Source: Prochlorococcus sp. AG-402-K22
GTDB taxonomy: Bacteria; Cyanobacteriota; Cyanobacteriia; PCC-6307; Cyanobiaceae
Reading direction: 5' to 3'
Assembly (NCBI GenBank): GCA_003216755.1
Contig: QCIJ01000009.1
Location: 1-60,092 of the forward strand
Length of the DNA: 60,092 bases
Shown piece by piece: positions 40,059 through 49,654 of the stretch (position 1 is the first letter of the stretch; the number at the start of each line of letters is the position of its first letter). The notes below the pieces were generated by a model. The model did no database searches and was not told the DNA's origin. It saw only the letters and a program-made list of their open reading frames with translations. Made by a program: the position numbers and the translations under genes.

Positions 40059-41915
40059 ATGAAAGAAGATTTTACTGATTTTATTGAAGTATCTGGTCTG
40101 TTGGAATATGATCCAGATACAATATCAAAAATTTACAAAAAAAACCCGAAAAGACTTTTAAAAAGACTTTGGCAAACCCTTATACCTATTTTTGCTTATA
40201 TATTTTCTGTTGGTTGGGATAAATTAACTGGAAGATTGAAGAATGAAGGCAAAGCAAGATTTAGAGCAAAGGAATTAACAAATTTATTAGTAGAACTTGG
40301 GCCAGCATTTGTTAAAGCAGGTCAAGCTTTATCAACAAGACCAGATATCATTCCAGCCATACTTCTTGAAGAATTATCTGAATTGCAAGATCAACTTCCA
40401 GGATTTGACGGAGATAAAGCCATGGAACTAATAGAAGAAGATTTAGGATCCAGAATAGATGAAATTTTTTTAGAAATTGATAAACAGCCCATTTCTGCAG
40501 CTTCTTTGGGACAAGTGCATAAAGCCAAACTAAAGAATGAGGAAGTTGTTGCTGTTAAAGTCCAACGACCAGGTTTAAGAGAACAAATCACTTTAGATCT
40601 TTACATCGTAAGAAATATTGCTTATTGGCTCAAAAATAATATTCGATTGATAAGAAGCGATCTCGTTGCATTAATTGATGAATTAGGAAAAAGAGTTTTT
40701 GAAGAAATGGATTATTTAAATGAAGCTGAAAATGCTGAAAAATTTAGAAATATGCATAAACATAACCAAATGATTGCTGTGCCAAAAATATATAAAGAAA
40801 TATCTTCAAGAAGAGTTTTAACTATGGAGTGGATCGATGGTACAAAATTAACAAATTTAGAAGATGTAAAAAAATTAGGTATTGACCCAGACAAAATGAT
40901 TGACATTGGTGTGCAATGCAGTTTAGAGCAACTTTTAGAACATGGTTTTTTTCATGCTGACCCTCATCCAGGAAATTTATTAGCTCTGAAAGATGGAAGA
41001 CTATGTTATCTAGATTTTGGAATGATGAGTGAGGTTTCCAGAGACTCTAGGTCTGGCTTAATACAAGCAGTTGTACATTTAGTGAATAAAAACTTCGATA
41101 AACTTTCTCAAGATTTCGTAAAATTAGGATTCTTATCAGAAAAAGTAAATCTAGAGCCCATAGTTCCAGCCTTTCAAGATGTTTTTATTGAGGCGGTTGA
41201 ACAAGGGGTTTCAAAAATGGATTTCAAGAGCGTTACAGACGATATGTCTGGTGTGATGTATAAATTCCCATTCAGATTGCCTCCATATTACGCGCTTATA
41301 ATTAGGTCATTACTTACATTAGAAGGAATTGCTTTAAGCGTAGACCCAAACTTTAAAATACTAGGTGCAGCTTATCCGTATTTCGCTAGAAGGTTGATGG
41401 AAGATCCTGATCCACAATTAAGAGAAAGCTTGAAAGAAATGCTTTTTGACAATAAAAAATTTAAATGGGACCGCTTAGAAGATTTATTATCTAACGCTGC
41501 AAAACAAACAAATCTTGATTTAGAAAAACTTTTGGATGAAGTTATAAATCTTCTCTTTTCTTCAAAAGGAGGATTTCTTAGAGATGAAATAATTGAAGGA
41601 TTAACAAACCAAATAGATTTGTTTAGTCTAAAAATATTAAAAAATTTAAATAACTACCTTCCAAACTCGATCAAATTGAATACAACTGATGAAACCAACA
41701 ATTTAAATGATCTTATAATACAAATAGAGCCTTTAAGAAACTTTTTAGAAATTTTACAAAAAGTTCCTGGCTACTCAATTGATATTTTTATAAAAAGAGT
41801 TCCTCGACTTATAAATGAGCCTTACACAAAAGAAATGGGTATAAAAATTGCAAAGAAGGTAACAGAAAAAGGAGTTGTTAGACTTGTAAAAATTGCAGCT
41901 GGTGCAAATATTTGA
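40059..41915 (+). CDS. ABC1/AarF/UbiB family atypical kinase
   Basis: Protein of 618 residues in the UbiB/ABC1 kinase-like family, which supports isoprenoid quinone metabolism and, in plastids, plastoglobule functions. The hallmarks are LGPAFVKAGQALSTRPDI (KxGQ motif, about residue 86), the Ala-rich loop ISAASLGQVHKA replacing the glycine loop, VAVKVQRPGL with the ATP lysine, HADPHPGNLL, and YLDFGMMSE (DFG near 320). A long C-terminal region of about 200 residues ends with a weakly hydrophobic stretch. Cyanobacteria have several paralogues, so no gene symbol is given. It is followed by the DUF1400 gene after one base. Confidence 0.88.
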   Translation: MKEDFTDFIEVSGLLEYDPDTISKIYKKNPKRLLKRLWQTLIPIFAYIFSVGWDKLTGRLKNEGKARFRAKELTNLLVELGPAFVKAGQALSTRPDIIPAILLEELSELQDQLPGFDGDKAMELIEEDLGSRIDEIFLEIDKQPISAASLGQVHKAKLKNEEVVAVKVQRPGLREQITLDLYIVRNIAYWLKNNIRLIRSDLVALIDELGKRVFEEMDYLNEAENAEKFRNMHKHNQMIAVPKIYKEISSRRVLTMEWIDGTKLTNLEDVKKLGIDPDKMIDIGVQCSLEQLLEHGFFHADPHPGNLLALKDGRLCYLDFGMMSEVSRDSRSGLIQAVVHLVNKNFDKLSQDFVKLGFLSEKVNLEPIVPAFQDVFIEAVEQGVSKMDFKSVTDDMSGVMYKFPFRLPPYYALIIRSLLTLEGIALSVDPNFKILGAAYPYFARRLMEDPDPQLRESLKEMLFDNKKFKWDRLEDLLSNAAKQTNLDLEKLLDEVINLLFSSKGGFLRDEIIEGLTNQIDLFSLKILKNLNNYLPNSIKLNTTDETNNLNDLIIQIEPLRNFLEILQKVPGYSIDIFIKRVPRLINEPYTKEMGIKIAKKVTEKGVVRLVKIAAGANI

Positions 41916-41916
41916 A

Positions 41917-42489
41917 ATGAAGTTAACTAAATTTTTAATAGTTAAGATAATTTTTATATTTATTAGTTCTCAATTACTTTTTAATGTTTCAAGAGTTAAA
42001 GCTGCTGAAGAAATTAAAATTGTATATAGCCTATTTTCTAGAACCATTAAAGTAAGTTCATTAAAAACATTTGCTGAAGAAGGTAATTCAACAAAAAAAC
42101 TAAAAAAAATTTTAAGAGCAACAGGTTCTCCTGATAAAGAAATTAAATCAGTATTAAATAAAAAATTTGAAATTCCTATTACAATTGCAAGCAAATTAGT
42201 ATATTCAGAAATAGGTAATATTTTTCTCACAAGACTTTCATCTATTATTCATCCCCCCAAAGCAGATGATGAAAGAACCGGTATGTTAGCCCTTAGAGCA
42301 AGTGTGGTTCAAGGTATTAATATAGGAAATGGAAAAATAAATCTGATAAATTTTTTTGAAGGATATCCAACTAAAACTGTTATTTTAGATGTCAATGCTT
42401 TTAGCAAAGTTATGAATAAAGTAGAATCAATTTCAGAATTATTAGATTTTTTTTCAAATTCACCCTTTGAAAAAATTAGAACAAATTAA
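41917..42489 (+). CDS. exported DUF1400-like protein
   Basis: Protein of 190 residues that begins with a lysine, a hydrophobic core (FLIVKIIFIFISSQLLF) and VKAAEE, a good Sec signal peptide with cleavage expected after the VKA, near residue 30. The mature part resembles the small cyanobacterial DUF1400 family (VYSLFSRTIKVSSLKTFAEEG; LTRLSSIIHP; ALRASVVQG), seen elsewhere as an N-terminal module of alpha/beta hydrolases; no hydrolase domain is present here. Function unknown. ATG 41917 follows the kinase stop by one base and is preferred over the upstream ATG inside the kinase gene. threonine synthase follows 6 bases later. Confidence 0.7.
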   Translation: MKLTKFLIVKIIFIFISSQLLFNVSRVKAAEEIKIVYSLFSRTIKVSSLKTFAEEGNSTKKLKKILRATGSPDKEIKSVLNKKFEIPITIASKLVYSEIGNIFLTRLSSIIHPPKADDERTGMLALRASVVQGINIGNGKINLINFFEGYPTKTVILDVNAFSKVMNKVESISELLDFFSNSPFEKIRTN

Positions 42490-42495
42490 ACAGTT

Positions 42496-43599
42496 ATGGT
42501 GCTATTAAATAAAATCAAAAATAAACTGGGTATTAACTATAGAAAAAAAAGGTGGCCGGGTTTAATAGAGGCTTACAAACAATATCTTCCAGTTACAAAG
42601 AAAACTCCTATTATCTCACTAAATGAAGGGGATACACCATTAATCCTCAGTAACTCACTCAGTAAATTAATTGGAAATGAAACAAAAGTTTTTTTAAAAT
42701 ATGATGGTCTAAATCCCACAGGATCTTTTAAAGATCGCGGGATGACTATGGCTATTAGCAAAGCAAAAGAAGAGGGTCGTGAAGCAGTTATTTGTGCAAG
42801 TACTGGAAACACCTCTGCTGCTGCTGCTGCATATGCTTCTAGGGGAGGATTAAAACCTTACGTTTTAATCCCAGAAGGATTTGTTGCACAAGGAAAACTC
42901 GCACAAGCTTTAATGTATGGAGCTGAAATTATATCAATAAATGGCAACTTTGATAAAGCTCTAGAAATTGTAAGAGAATTATCTTCAGAACAGCCAATAG
43001 AACTTGTTAATTCTGTTAATCCATATCGAATACAAGGGCAAAAAACAGCCGCTTTTGAAATTGTTGATGACTTAGGTTTTGCACCTGATTGGCTTTGTAT
43101 TCCAATGGGAAATGCTGGAAATATAACTGCTTATTGGTTAGGTTTTAAAGAATATTCAAAAATAAAAAAGAATTTAAAGTTGCCAACTATGATGGGGTTT
43201 CAATCTGAAGGGTCAGCCCCATTAGTAAAAAATATAATTGTTAAAGACCCTGAGACAATTGCAACTGCAATAAGGATAGGGAATCCTGTGAATAGAGAAA
43301 AAGCAAAGAAAGTAAAAAAAGAAAGTAAAGGAGATTTTCAGTCAGTTACAGATGAAGAAATAATCAATGCTTATAAGATCCTTGCAAAAGAAGGAGTATT
43401 TTGTGAACCTGCCAGTGCAGCTTCAGTTGCTGGACTTATAAAAAATAAAAATAGAATTCAAAAGGGATCAAAAATCGTTTGTGTCCTTACTGGAAATGGA
43501 TTGAAAGATCCTGATTGCGCGATTAAAAACAATGATGCTATTTTCAGAAAAAACATTGAGCCTTCGTTAAAAAATATAACCAAAATTTTAGGATATTAA
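42496..43599 (+). CDS. thrC: threonine synthase
   Basis: PLP enzyme converting O-phosphohomoserine to threonine. The 367 residues contain the PLP lysine in [15 protein letters not shown] (about residue 75-80), [15 protein letters not shown], the phosphate-binding [10 protein letters not shown] and the C-terminal [11 protein letters not shown] and [12 protein letters not shown]. It is the short SAM-independent bacterial type. It ends the plus-strand group before the origin region and follows the DUF1400 gene closely. Confidence 0.95.
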   Translation: MVLLNKIKNKLGINYRKKRWPGLIEAYKQYLPVTKKTPIISLNEGDTPLILSNSLSKLIGNETKVFLKYDGLNPTGSFKDRGMTMAISKAKEEGREAVICASTGNTSAAAAAYASRGGLKPYVLIPEGFVAQGKLAQALMYGAEIISINGNFDKALEIVRELSSEQPIELVNSVNPYRIQGQKTAAFEIVDDLGFAPDWLCIPMGNAGNITAYWLGFKEYSKIKKNLKLPTMMGFQSEGSAPLVKNIIVKDPETIATAIRIGNPVNREKAKKVKKESKGDFQSVTDEEIINAYKILAKEGVFCEPASAASVAGLIKNKNRIQKGSKIVCVLTGNGLKDPDCAIKNNDAIFRKNIEPSLKNITKILGY

Positions 43600-43936
43600 A
43601 ACCCAAAAAAATTAGTGTCTGTGGAAATCATTTAAAAATAAGCTTTAATTGTTGAAAAATAAATAAAAAGTAATTCGGTTTGTTAATTTAAAAAAAAAAT
43701 GTCTTAAAGATTTAAATTTATTCAACAAATAGAAAAATTTTTCCACCTGTTTAATTATTAAAAAACAAAGTAAGGTAGCTTATTAAATACTAAATTCCAC
43801 AATTTCCACAATAACTACTACTACTAAATTTTTCTTATTTTTATTTATTTTTATATTAGAAGAGTAAATAAAATAAGTTATTGAATTTAATTTACGAAAA
43901 AAGTATATTGTATTTGTAAAAAAGTTCTAAAGTCCG
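43600..43936. other. putative chromosomal replication origin (oriC)
   Basis: The 337 bases between thrC and dnaN, the longest gene-free stretch in the window, are very AT-rich and hold no ORF. Four sequences match the DnaA box (TTTTCCACA or TTATCCACA type) with at most two changes: 43620-43628 (reverse, ATTTCCACA), 43739-43747 (TTTTCCACC), 43793-43801 (AATTCCACA) and 43802-43810 (ATTTCCACA). The last two are in tandem, nine bases apart. A run of T- and A-rich sequence (43830-43880) could be the unwinding element. Adjacent dnaN and the recalled genome-start gene order support an origin. dnaA itself is not here, as is usual in cyanobacteria. Confidence 0.65.
43881..43909 (+). promoter_or_regulatory. 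sigma-70 type promoter of dnaN
   Basis: TTGAAT (43881-43886) and TATATT (43904-43909) are 17 bases apart, the optimal spacing, giving a predicted start near 43916 and a leader of about 20 bases before the dnaN ATG. It lies at the right edge of the putative origin, so initiation and dnaN transcription may influence each other. Confidence 0.55.
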
Positions 43937-45094
43937 ATGGAGATCATTTGTAATCAAAATGAGTTAAATAATGCTATTCAGTTAGTAAATAAAGCAGTTT
44001 CTTCAAGACCAACTCATCCAATTCTTGCAAATATACTTTTAACAGCAGATCAAGGAACAAATAAAATTAGCTTAACTGGATTTGATCTCAATTTAGGAAT
44101 TCAAACTTCTTTTGATGGAACTGTTACAAATAGCGGAGCTATTACGATACCTTCAAAACTTTTATTAGAAATAGTCAATAAATTACCTACTGAAACTCCT
44201 GTTTCTTTAAAAGTAGATGATAATTCTGAAAGTATTTTAATTAAAAGTGATAGAGGTTCCTTTAATATAAAGGGTATTCCCTCTGATGATTATCCAAAAT
44301 TACCATTTGTTGAAAGTGGTACTTCTTTAAATATTGACCCGAGTTCTTTTTTGAAATCTCTTAAATCTACCATTTTTGCTAGTAGTAATGATGATTCAAA
44401 GCAATTACTTACAGGAGTTAATTTTACCTTTAAACAAAATTATTTAGAGTCTGCTTCCACAGATGGTCATAGATTAGCTGTAGCTCTAACAGGTAACGAA
44501 CAATATATTGAAAATAAAGATAACTCACTTCTAAATGAAGGTGATTTATCCGTAACTATTCCAACAAGGTCATTAAGAGAAATTGAAAAATTAGTTTCTT
44601 TAAAAAGCTCAGAAAAATCAATAAAGCTTTTTTACGATAGAGGACAGGTAGTTTTTATATCTTCTAATCAAATAATTACAACTAGAACTCTTGAAGGTAA
44701 CTATCCTAATTATGCACAATTAATTCCTGATACTTTTTCTAAGATTTTTAATTTTAATACTAAAAGATTAATTGACGCATTAGAAAGAATTGCTGTTTTG
44801 GCAGATCAGCAGAGTAATGTAGTGAAGATTAAATTAGATAATACAGATTCAGCTTCGATTAGTGCAGATGCACAAGATATCGGAAATGCTAAAGAAACAA
44901 TTCCTGTGTCGTATTCTGGAGAAAATTTTGATATTGCATTTAATGTTAGATATCTTTTAGAAGGTTTAAAAGTTATTTCTTCAGAAAATGTACTTTTAAA
45001 GTGTAATCTTTCAACTACTCCAGCCGTCTTTGTACCAGAAGATAATCTGAATTCTTTTACTTATTTAGTTATGCCTGTACAGGTTCGTTCCTAA
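43937..45094 (+). CDS. dnaN: DNA polymerase III beta subunit (sliding clamp)
   Basis: Ring-shaped processivity clamp for replication. The 385 residues have the three-domain layout: MEIICNQNELNNAIQLVNKAV at the start, PTHPILANILLTA, TDGHRLAVAL in domain 2, GNYPNYAQLIP, and the C-terminal YLVMPVQVR, the usual ending of beta clamps near the client-binding pocket. Length is normal. It is the first gene after the origin region and is followed after one base by the PRC-barrel gene. Confidence 0.97.
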   Translation: MEIICNQNELNNAIQLVNKAVSSRPTHPILANILLTADQGTNKISLTGFDLNLGIQTSFDGTVTNSGAITIPSKLLLEIVNKLPTETPVSLKVDDNSESILIKSDRGSFNIKGIPSDDYPKLPFVESGTSLNIDPSSFLKSLKSTIFASSNDDSKQLLTGVNFTFKQNYLESASTDGHRLAVALTGNEQYIENKDNSLLNEGDLSVTIPTRSLREIEKLVSLKSSEKSIKLFYDRGQVVFISSNQIITTRTLEGNYPNYAQLIPDTFSKIFNFNTKRLIDALERIAVLADQQSNVVKIKLDNTDSASISADAQDIGNAKETIPVSYSGENFDIAFNVRYLLEGLKVISSENVLLKCNLSTTPAVFVPEDNLNSFTYLVMPVQVRS

Positions 45095-45095
45095 T

Positions 45096-45803
45096 TTGAA
45101 ATTACCTAAAGAAATTTTATTAAGTGAATTACTAAATTGCAGTGTTAAGGCCAATTTGGCTCTTAATTACGGAAATGGTGAAAATGTTTGGATGCATCCT
45201 CCAGTGCATAGAATTTTAGGATGGTACTCTCGTCCTTCAAATTTGAATTTAAAACGTAATGTTTGGCGATTAAATCAAATTAGTCAAATAATAGATAACG
45301 AAATTTATGTTAAAGGCGAGCCAGCGATTTCTGATTTAGCAACTTTAAATAGGTTCCCAACTTTAATAGAGGCTAATCTCATAAATATTAATGGCTCAAA
45401 AATAGGAGTTATTGCTGATTTTTTATTTGAAATTAAAACCGGAAAAATTAAATATTATTTAGTTTCTCGATCTAATCCTAAAATTCCAGGTTCTAGTAGA
45501 TGGAAATTAAATATTGAAAATATTAATGATCAACAACCAGGTTTAGTTTTTTGTAAAAGTAGTTCTTTAGATGATTTATTTTTAATAAAATCTAGTTTTA
45601 AAAATGAATTTTTGCAAAAAGGAAAAAAAATTTTTAATAGATTTGATGATATGAAAAATATAGCTGCAAATAGATTAGAGGATTGGCTTGAAGAAGATGA
45701 AGATATAAACCAAAACTTAGACTTTGAAGAAAAAAGTTTTTATAATGACTATACAAAATCAAGATCTTTAAGTGATAAAAATGAAGATGACCCTTGGATA
45801 TAA
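45096..45803 (+). CDS. PRC-barrel domain protein of unknown function
   Basis: Soluble protein of 235 residues. Residues about 95-150 look like a PRC-barrel (LININGSKIGVIADFLFEIK then YYLVSRSNPKIPGSSRW), and the N-terminal 60 residues contain HRILGWYSRPSNLNLKR, possibly a second PRC-like half. The C-terminal third is acidic and likely disordered (DWLEEDEDINQNLDFEEK; NEDDPWI end). The start is TTG 45096, one base after the dnaN stop, with purL 3 bases downstream, so it is translated with both. It matches the unnamed second gene of Prochlorococcus genomes as I recall. Function unknown. Confidence 0.75.
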   Translation: MKLPKEILLSELLNCSVKANLALNYGNGENVWMHPPVHRILGWYSRPSNLNLKRNVWRLNQISQIIDNEIYVKGEPAISDLATLNRFPTLIEANLININGSKIGVIADFLFEIKTGKIKYYLVSRSNPKIPGSSRWKLNIENINDQQPGLVFCKSSSLDDLFLIKSSFKNEFLQKGKKIFNRFDDMKNIAANRLEDWLEEDEDINQNLDFEEKSFYNDYTKSRSLSDKNEDDPWI

Positions 45804-45806
45804 AGA

Positions 45807-48146
45807 ATGATAAATTCAGAAAATAATGATCTATATGATCTTAATGAAGCACTGAAAATTGAAAATTTAACGATTAATGATTATGAAGAAATTTGCAAAA
45901 GATTAAATAGAAAACCAAATAGGACTGAACTAGGAATGTTTGGTGTTATGTGGTCCGAACATTGTTGTTATAGAAACTCAAAACCTTTATTATCTAAGTT
46001 TCCTACTAAAGGAAAAAATATTTTGGTAGGTCCTGGAGAAAATGCTGGCGTTATTGATGTAGGAAATAATCAAAAACTTGTTTTTAAAATAGAAAGTCAT
46101 AATCATCCTTCTGCGATTGAACCTTTTCAAGGAGCTGCAACAGGAGTAGGAGGAATATTAAGAGATATTTTTACAATGGGAGCAAGGCCAATCGCAGTGT
46201 TGAATTCACTTAGATTCGGAAATCTTGATAAGCAATCAAATATTGATTTACTGCGAGGAGTTGTATCAGGTATTGCACATTATGGAAATTGCGTAGGTGT
46301 TCCTACCGTTGGAGGTGAAATTGATTTCGATGATAGTTACTCTGGAAATCCTTTAGTCAATGTTATGGCTTTAGGACTTTTAGAGACTAATGAAATTGTT
46401 TGTTCTGGAGCAAAAAATGTAGGATCACCTGTATTGTATGTTGGTAATACTACTGGCAGAGATGGAGTTGGAGGTGCTAGCTTCGCAAGTTCTGAATTGA
46501 CTACGGCATCATTAGATGACAGACCTGCAGTACAAGTAGGAGATCCATTTATTGAGAAAAGTCTTATAGAAGCTTGTTTAGAAGCTTTTAATACAGGAGA
46601 TGTAATTGCAGCTCAAGATATGGGTGCAGCTGGTTTAACTTGTAGTAGTGCAGAAATGGCTGCCAACGGAAATTTAGGCATAGCTATTGATTTAGATTTG
46701 GTTCCTTCTAGAGAAGATAATATGTCGTCATATCAATATTTACTATCTGAATCGCAAGAGAGAATGTTATTCGTCGTCAAGGAAGAAAAAATTAAAACTC
46801 TTATTGAAAAATTTAATAAATGGGGATTATATGCCAATGTAATTGGTGAAGTAATAGATACTAATGAGGTAATTATTTCCCATAAAAGTAGAATCGTTGC
46901 TCAAATTCCTACTTCTGCTTTATCTGACGACACTCCCGTGAATGTTCATAATGTTATAAAAAAAACACCTGATTATTTGTTAAAGAAATGGGAATGGAAA
47001 GAAAGTAATTTACCAGAAATAAATGAGAAAAAAATATTTTCATTGAAAGAAAATAACAGTTTTTCTTTTTCAGAAATTATTTTAAAACTTCTCTCTAATC
47101 CCTCAATAGCCTCTAAAAGATGGATTTATAAACAATATGATTCTCAAGTTCAGGCAAATACAGTTTTCAAACCTGGAGAATCAGATGCAGCGGTAATAAG
47201 ACTTAGAGAACAAAATGAAAAAAATAAAAACAAAGTATTTTCTGGTGTTGCTGCTTCTGTTGATTGTAATAGTAGATGGGTTTTTCTTGACCCTTTTAGA
47301 GGAACTATCGCTGCTGTTGCAGAGTCTGCAAGAAATGTTAGTTGTGTTGGAGCAGAACCAGTTGCTATTACAAATAACTTGAATTTTCCTTCTCCTGAAA
47401 CTGAAATAGGATATTGGCAACTTTCATCTTCATGTAATGGAATTTCTGAAGCATGTAAAGCTTTTGAAACTCCTGTAACAGGAGGAAATGTTTCCCTATA
47501 CAATGAATCAAAAAATAAAGATGATCAAATTACTCCAATTAATCCCACTCCAGTTATTGGAATGGTTGGGAAGATAGATAATGTTAAAAAAGCTATTAGT
47601 AGTGAATGGAAAAATATTCATGATCAAATATGGTTAATTGGTTCTCATAAATCAGAAACAACAATTGCAGCTAGTTCTTATTTGGAATATTTTCACGGAG
47701 AAATTACAGGTCGTCCTCCGAAGTTGGATTTGGGAGATGAAAAGTTTTGTCAGAGTTTTTTAAGAAATGCGATTTTAAAAAGTTTTGTAGTTTCTTCACA
47801 CGATATTAGCGATGGGGGTTTAGGAATAGCTTTAGCAGAGTGTTGTATTTTGTCCGGAAAAGGTGCAATTATAGAACTTGAGAATGATTTTAATAGAGAT
47901 GATAATTTATTATTTGCAGAAGGAGGATCTAGGATTATTTTTTCAATAGACAAAATGAAAGAAAATGAATGGTTAAATTATTTAAAAGAAAATCAAATAA
48001 ATTCTCAATCAAGTATATATGTAAAAAAAATAGGAAATGTTTCTAGTAAAAATCTTAATATAAAAATTAGAGATAAAGATATTTGCAATATTAGGCTTGA
48101 GGAATTAACCGAAAAATTTAATAATAGTATTTCAGGTCACTTGTAA
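45807..48146 (+). CDS. purL: phosphoribosylformylglycinamidine synthase, PurL subunit
   Basis: ATP-dependent enzyme of de novo purine synthesis that works with PurS and PurQ to convert FGAR to FGAM. The 779 residues match the small (non-fused) PurL: RTELGMFGVMWSEHCCYRNS, FKIESHNHPSAIEPFQGAATG (catalytic/Mg region), GGEIDFDDSY, QDMGAAGLTCSSAEMA and SHDISDGGLGIALAEC. No glutamine amidotransferase domain, so purQ and purS are needed elsewhere. It starts 3 bases after the PRC-barrel gene and precedes purF by 47 bases. Confidence 0.97.
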   Translation: MINSENNDLYDLNEALKIENLTINDYEEICKRLNRKPNRTELGMFGVMWSEHCCYRNSKPLLSKFPTKGKNILVGPGENAGVIDVGNNQKLVFKIESHNHPSAIEPFQGAATGVGGILRDIFTMGARPIAVLNSLRFGNLDKQSNIDLLRGVVSGIAHYGNCVGVPTVGGEIDFDDSYSGNPLVNVMALGLLETNEIVCSGAKNVGSPVLYVGNTTGRDGVGGASFASSELTTASLDDRPAVQVGDPFIEKSLIEACLEAFNTGDVIAAQDMGAAGLTCSSAEMAANGNLGIAIDLDLVPSREDNMSSYQYLLSESQERMLFVVKEEKIKTLIEKFNKWGLYANVIGEVIDTNEVIISHKSRIVAQIPTSALSDDTPVNVHNVIKKTPDYLLKKWEWKESNLPEINEKKIFSLKENNSFSFSEIILKLLSNPSIASKRWIYKQYDSQVQANTVFKPGESDAAVIRLREQNEKNKNKVFSGVAASVDCNSRWVFLDPFRGTIAAVAESARNVSCVGAEPVAITNNLNFPSPETEIGYWQLSSSCNGISEACKAFETPVTGGNVSLYNESKNKDDQITPINPTPVIGMVGKIDNVKKAISSEWKNIHDQIWLIGSHKSETTIAASSYLEYFHGEITGRPPKLDLGDEKFCQSFLRNAILKSFVVSSHDISDGGLGIALAECCILSGKGAIIELENDFNRDDNLLFAEGGSRIIFSIDKMKENEWLNYLKENQINSQSSIYVKKIGNVSSKNLNIKIRDKDICNIRLEELTEKFNNSISGHL

Positions 48147-48193
48147 ATATGAATAACATTTTTCAACTATTAAAACTTTTACGAAATTAATTT

Positions 48194-49654
48194 ATGTGCG
48201 GAATAGTTGGAATCGTTTCTTCTGATGAAGTAAATCAACAAATTTATGATAGTCTTTTGCTTTTACAGCATAGAGGTCAAGATTCAACAGGTATAGTTAC
48301 AATGGAAAATACTTTTTTCCATATTCATAAGGCTAAAGGGCAGGTTAATACTGCATATAGAACAAGAGATATGAGGAATTTAATCGGTAAGATAGGATTG
48401 GGTCACGTGAGATATGCAACAAAGGGATCAGCAGAAAGTGTAGAGGAAGCCCAACCTTTTTACGTTAATGCACCTTATGGAATTGTTTTAATACATAATG
48501 GCAATTTGACTAATACCAGAGATTTAGAAAAACAATTATTTAATATTGATAAGCGCCACACAAATTCTTCAAGCGATACTGAAATGCTCTTAAATGTATT
48601 TGCTACAGAATTGCAAGAACAAACTAATAAGCAAGAATTAGAACCTGATATTATTTTTGATGCTATCAAATCTTTACATAAAAGAATTCAGGGATCATAT
48701 GCTGCAATTGCATTAATTTCAGGTCATGGTTTATTAGCATTCAGAGATCCTTTTGGTATTAGACCTTTAGTCATAGGAAAAAGATTTTCATCAACTACAA
48801 AAAAAGAAGAGTGGATGGTAGCTAGCGAATCTCTAGTACTCGAGAATAATGATTACCAAGTAGTGAGAGATGTAGATCCTGGAGAAGCTATTTACATAAA
48901 TCTTAATGGGGATTTTTTTTCTAAGCAATGTTCTGAAAATCCAATTTTATGTCCTTGTTCTTTTGAATATGTTTATTTAGCTAGGCCAGATTCAATAATG
49001 AATGGAATTTCAGTTTATAAAGCTCGTTTGAAAATGGGAGATTATTTATCTGAAACAATAAAGGAAACAATTAATTCTGGAGATGTTGATGTTGTAATGC
49101 CTATTCCTGACTCTTCTCGACCTGCCGCTATGCAAGTTGCAAGACAGTTAGGTATTGAATATAGAGAAGGTTTTTTTAAAAATAGATATGTTGGCAGAAC
49201 ATTTATTATGCCTGGCCAACAGAAACGTAAGCAATCCGTAAGACAAAAGTTAAATGCTATGAGTGCAGAGTTTAAAAATAAAAATGTATTAATAGTTGAT
49301 GATTCGATAGTAAGAGGCACTACTTCAAAAGAAATTGTACAGATGGCTAAAGATGCAGGAGCAAATAAAGTTTTTTTCACATCAGCGGCTCCTCCGGTTC
49401 GTTTTCCTCATGTTTATGGAATTAATATGCCTAATAGAGATGAATTAATAGCCCATGATAGAACAATAAGTGAAATTGCTAATCAACTTGAAATTGATAA
49501 TCTCGTTTATCAAAGTGTTGAGAATTTATATAAATCTATAGTAAGTCATTCTTTAGTTGAAAATTTGGAGATGAGTTGTTTTACAGGTATTTATGTTACT
49601 GGAACAGTAAATCAAGAGTATTTAAATTGGGTTGAAGACGAATATAAATCTTAG
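48194..49654 (+). CDS. purF: amidophosphoribosyltransferase
   Basis: First committed step of purine synthesis: glutamine and PRPP to phosphoribosylamine. The 486 residues begin MCGIVGIVS, with Cys2 as the Ntn nucleophile after Met removal and no propeptide. The glutaminase domain shows [17 protein letters not shown] and SSDTEMLL; the phosphoribosyltransferase domain carries the PRPP loop [17 protein letters not shown]. The C-terminal cysteine at [11 protein letters not shown] may be part of an iron-sulfur site, as in the Bacillus-type enzyme. It overlaps the gyrA-like stop by 4 bases. Confidence 0.96.
   Translation: MCGIVGIVSSDEVNQQIYDSLLLLQHRGQDSTGIVTMENTFFHIHKAKGQVNTAYRTRDMRNLIGKIGLGHVRYATKGSAESVEEAQPFYVNAPYGIVLIHNGNLTNTRDLEKQLFNIDKRHTNSSSDTEMLLNVFATELQEQTNKQELEPDIIFDAIKSLHKRIQGSYAAIALISGHGLLAFRDPFGIRPLVIGKRFSSTTKKEEWMVASESLVLENNDYQVVRDVDPGEAIYINLNGDFFSKQCSENPILCPCSFEYVYLARPDSIMNGISVYKARLKMGDYLSETIKETINSGDVDVVMPIPDSSRPAAMQVARQLGIEYREGFFKNRYVGRTFIMPGQQKRKQSVRQKLNAMSAEFKNKNVLIVDDSIVRGTTSKEIVQMAKDAGANKVFFTSAAPPVRFPHVYGINMPNRDELIAHDRTISEIANQLEIDNLVYQSVENLYKSIVSHSLVENLEMSCFTGIYVTGTVNQEYLNWVEDEYKS

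Noticed and set aside
43600..43936. Hidden gene or small RNA in the gap before dnaN
   Set aside because: No reading frame and no stable structure; better explained as the origin region.
47150..47503. Minus-strand reading frames inside purL
   Set aside because: Antisense shadows; purL is full length and conserved.
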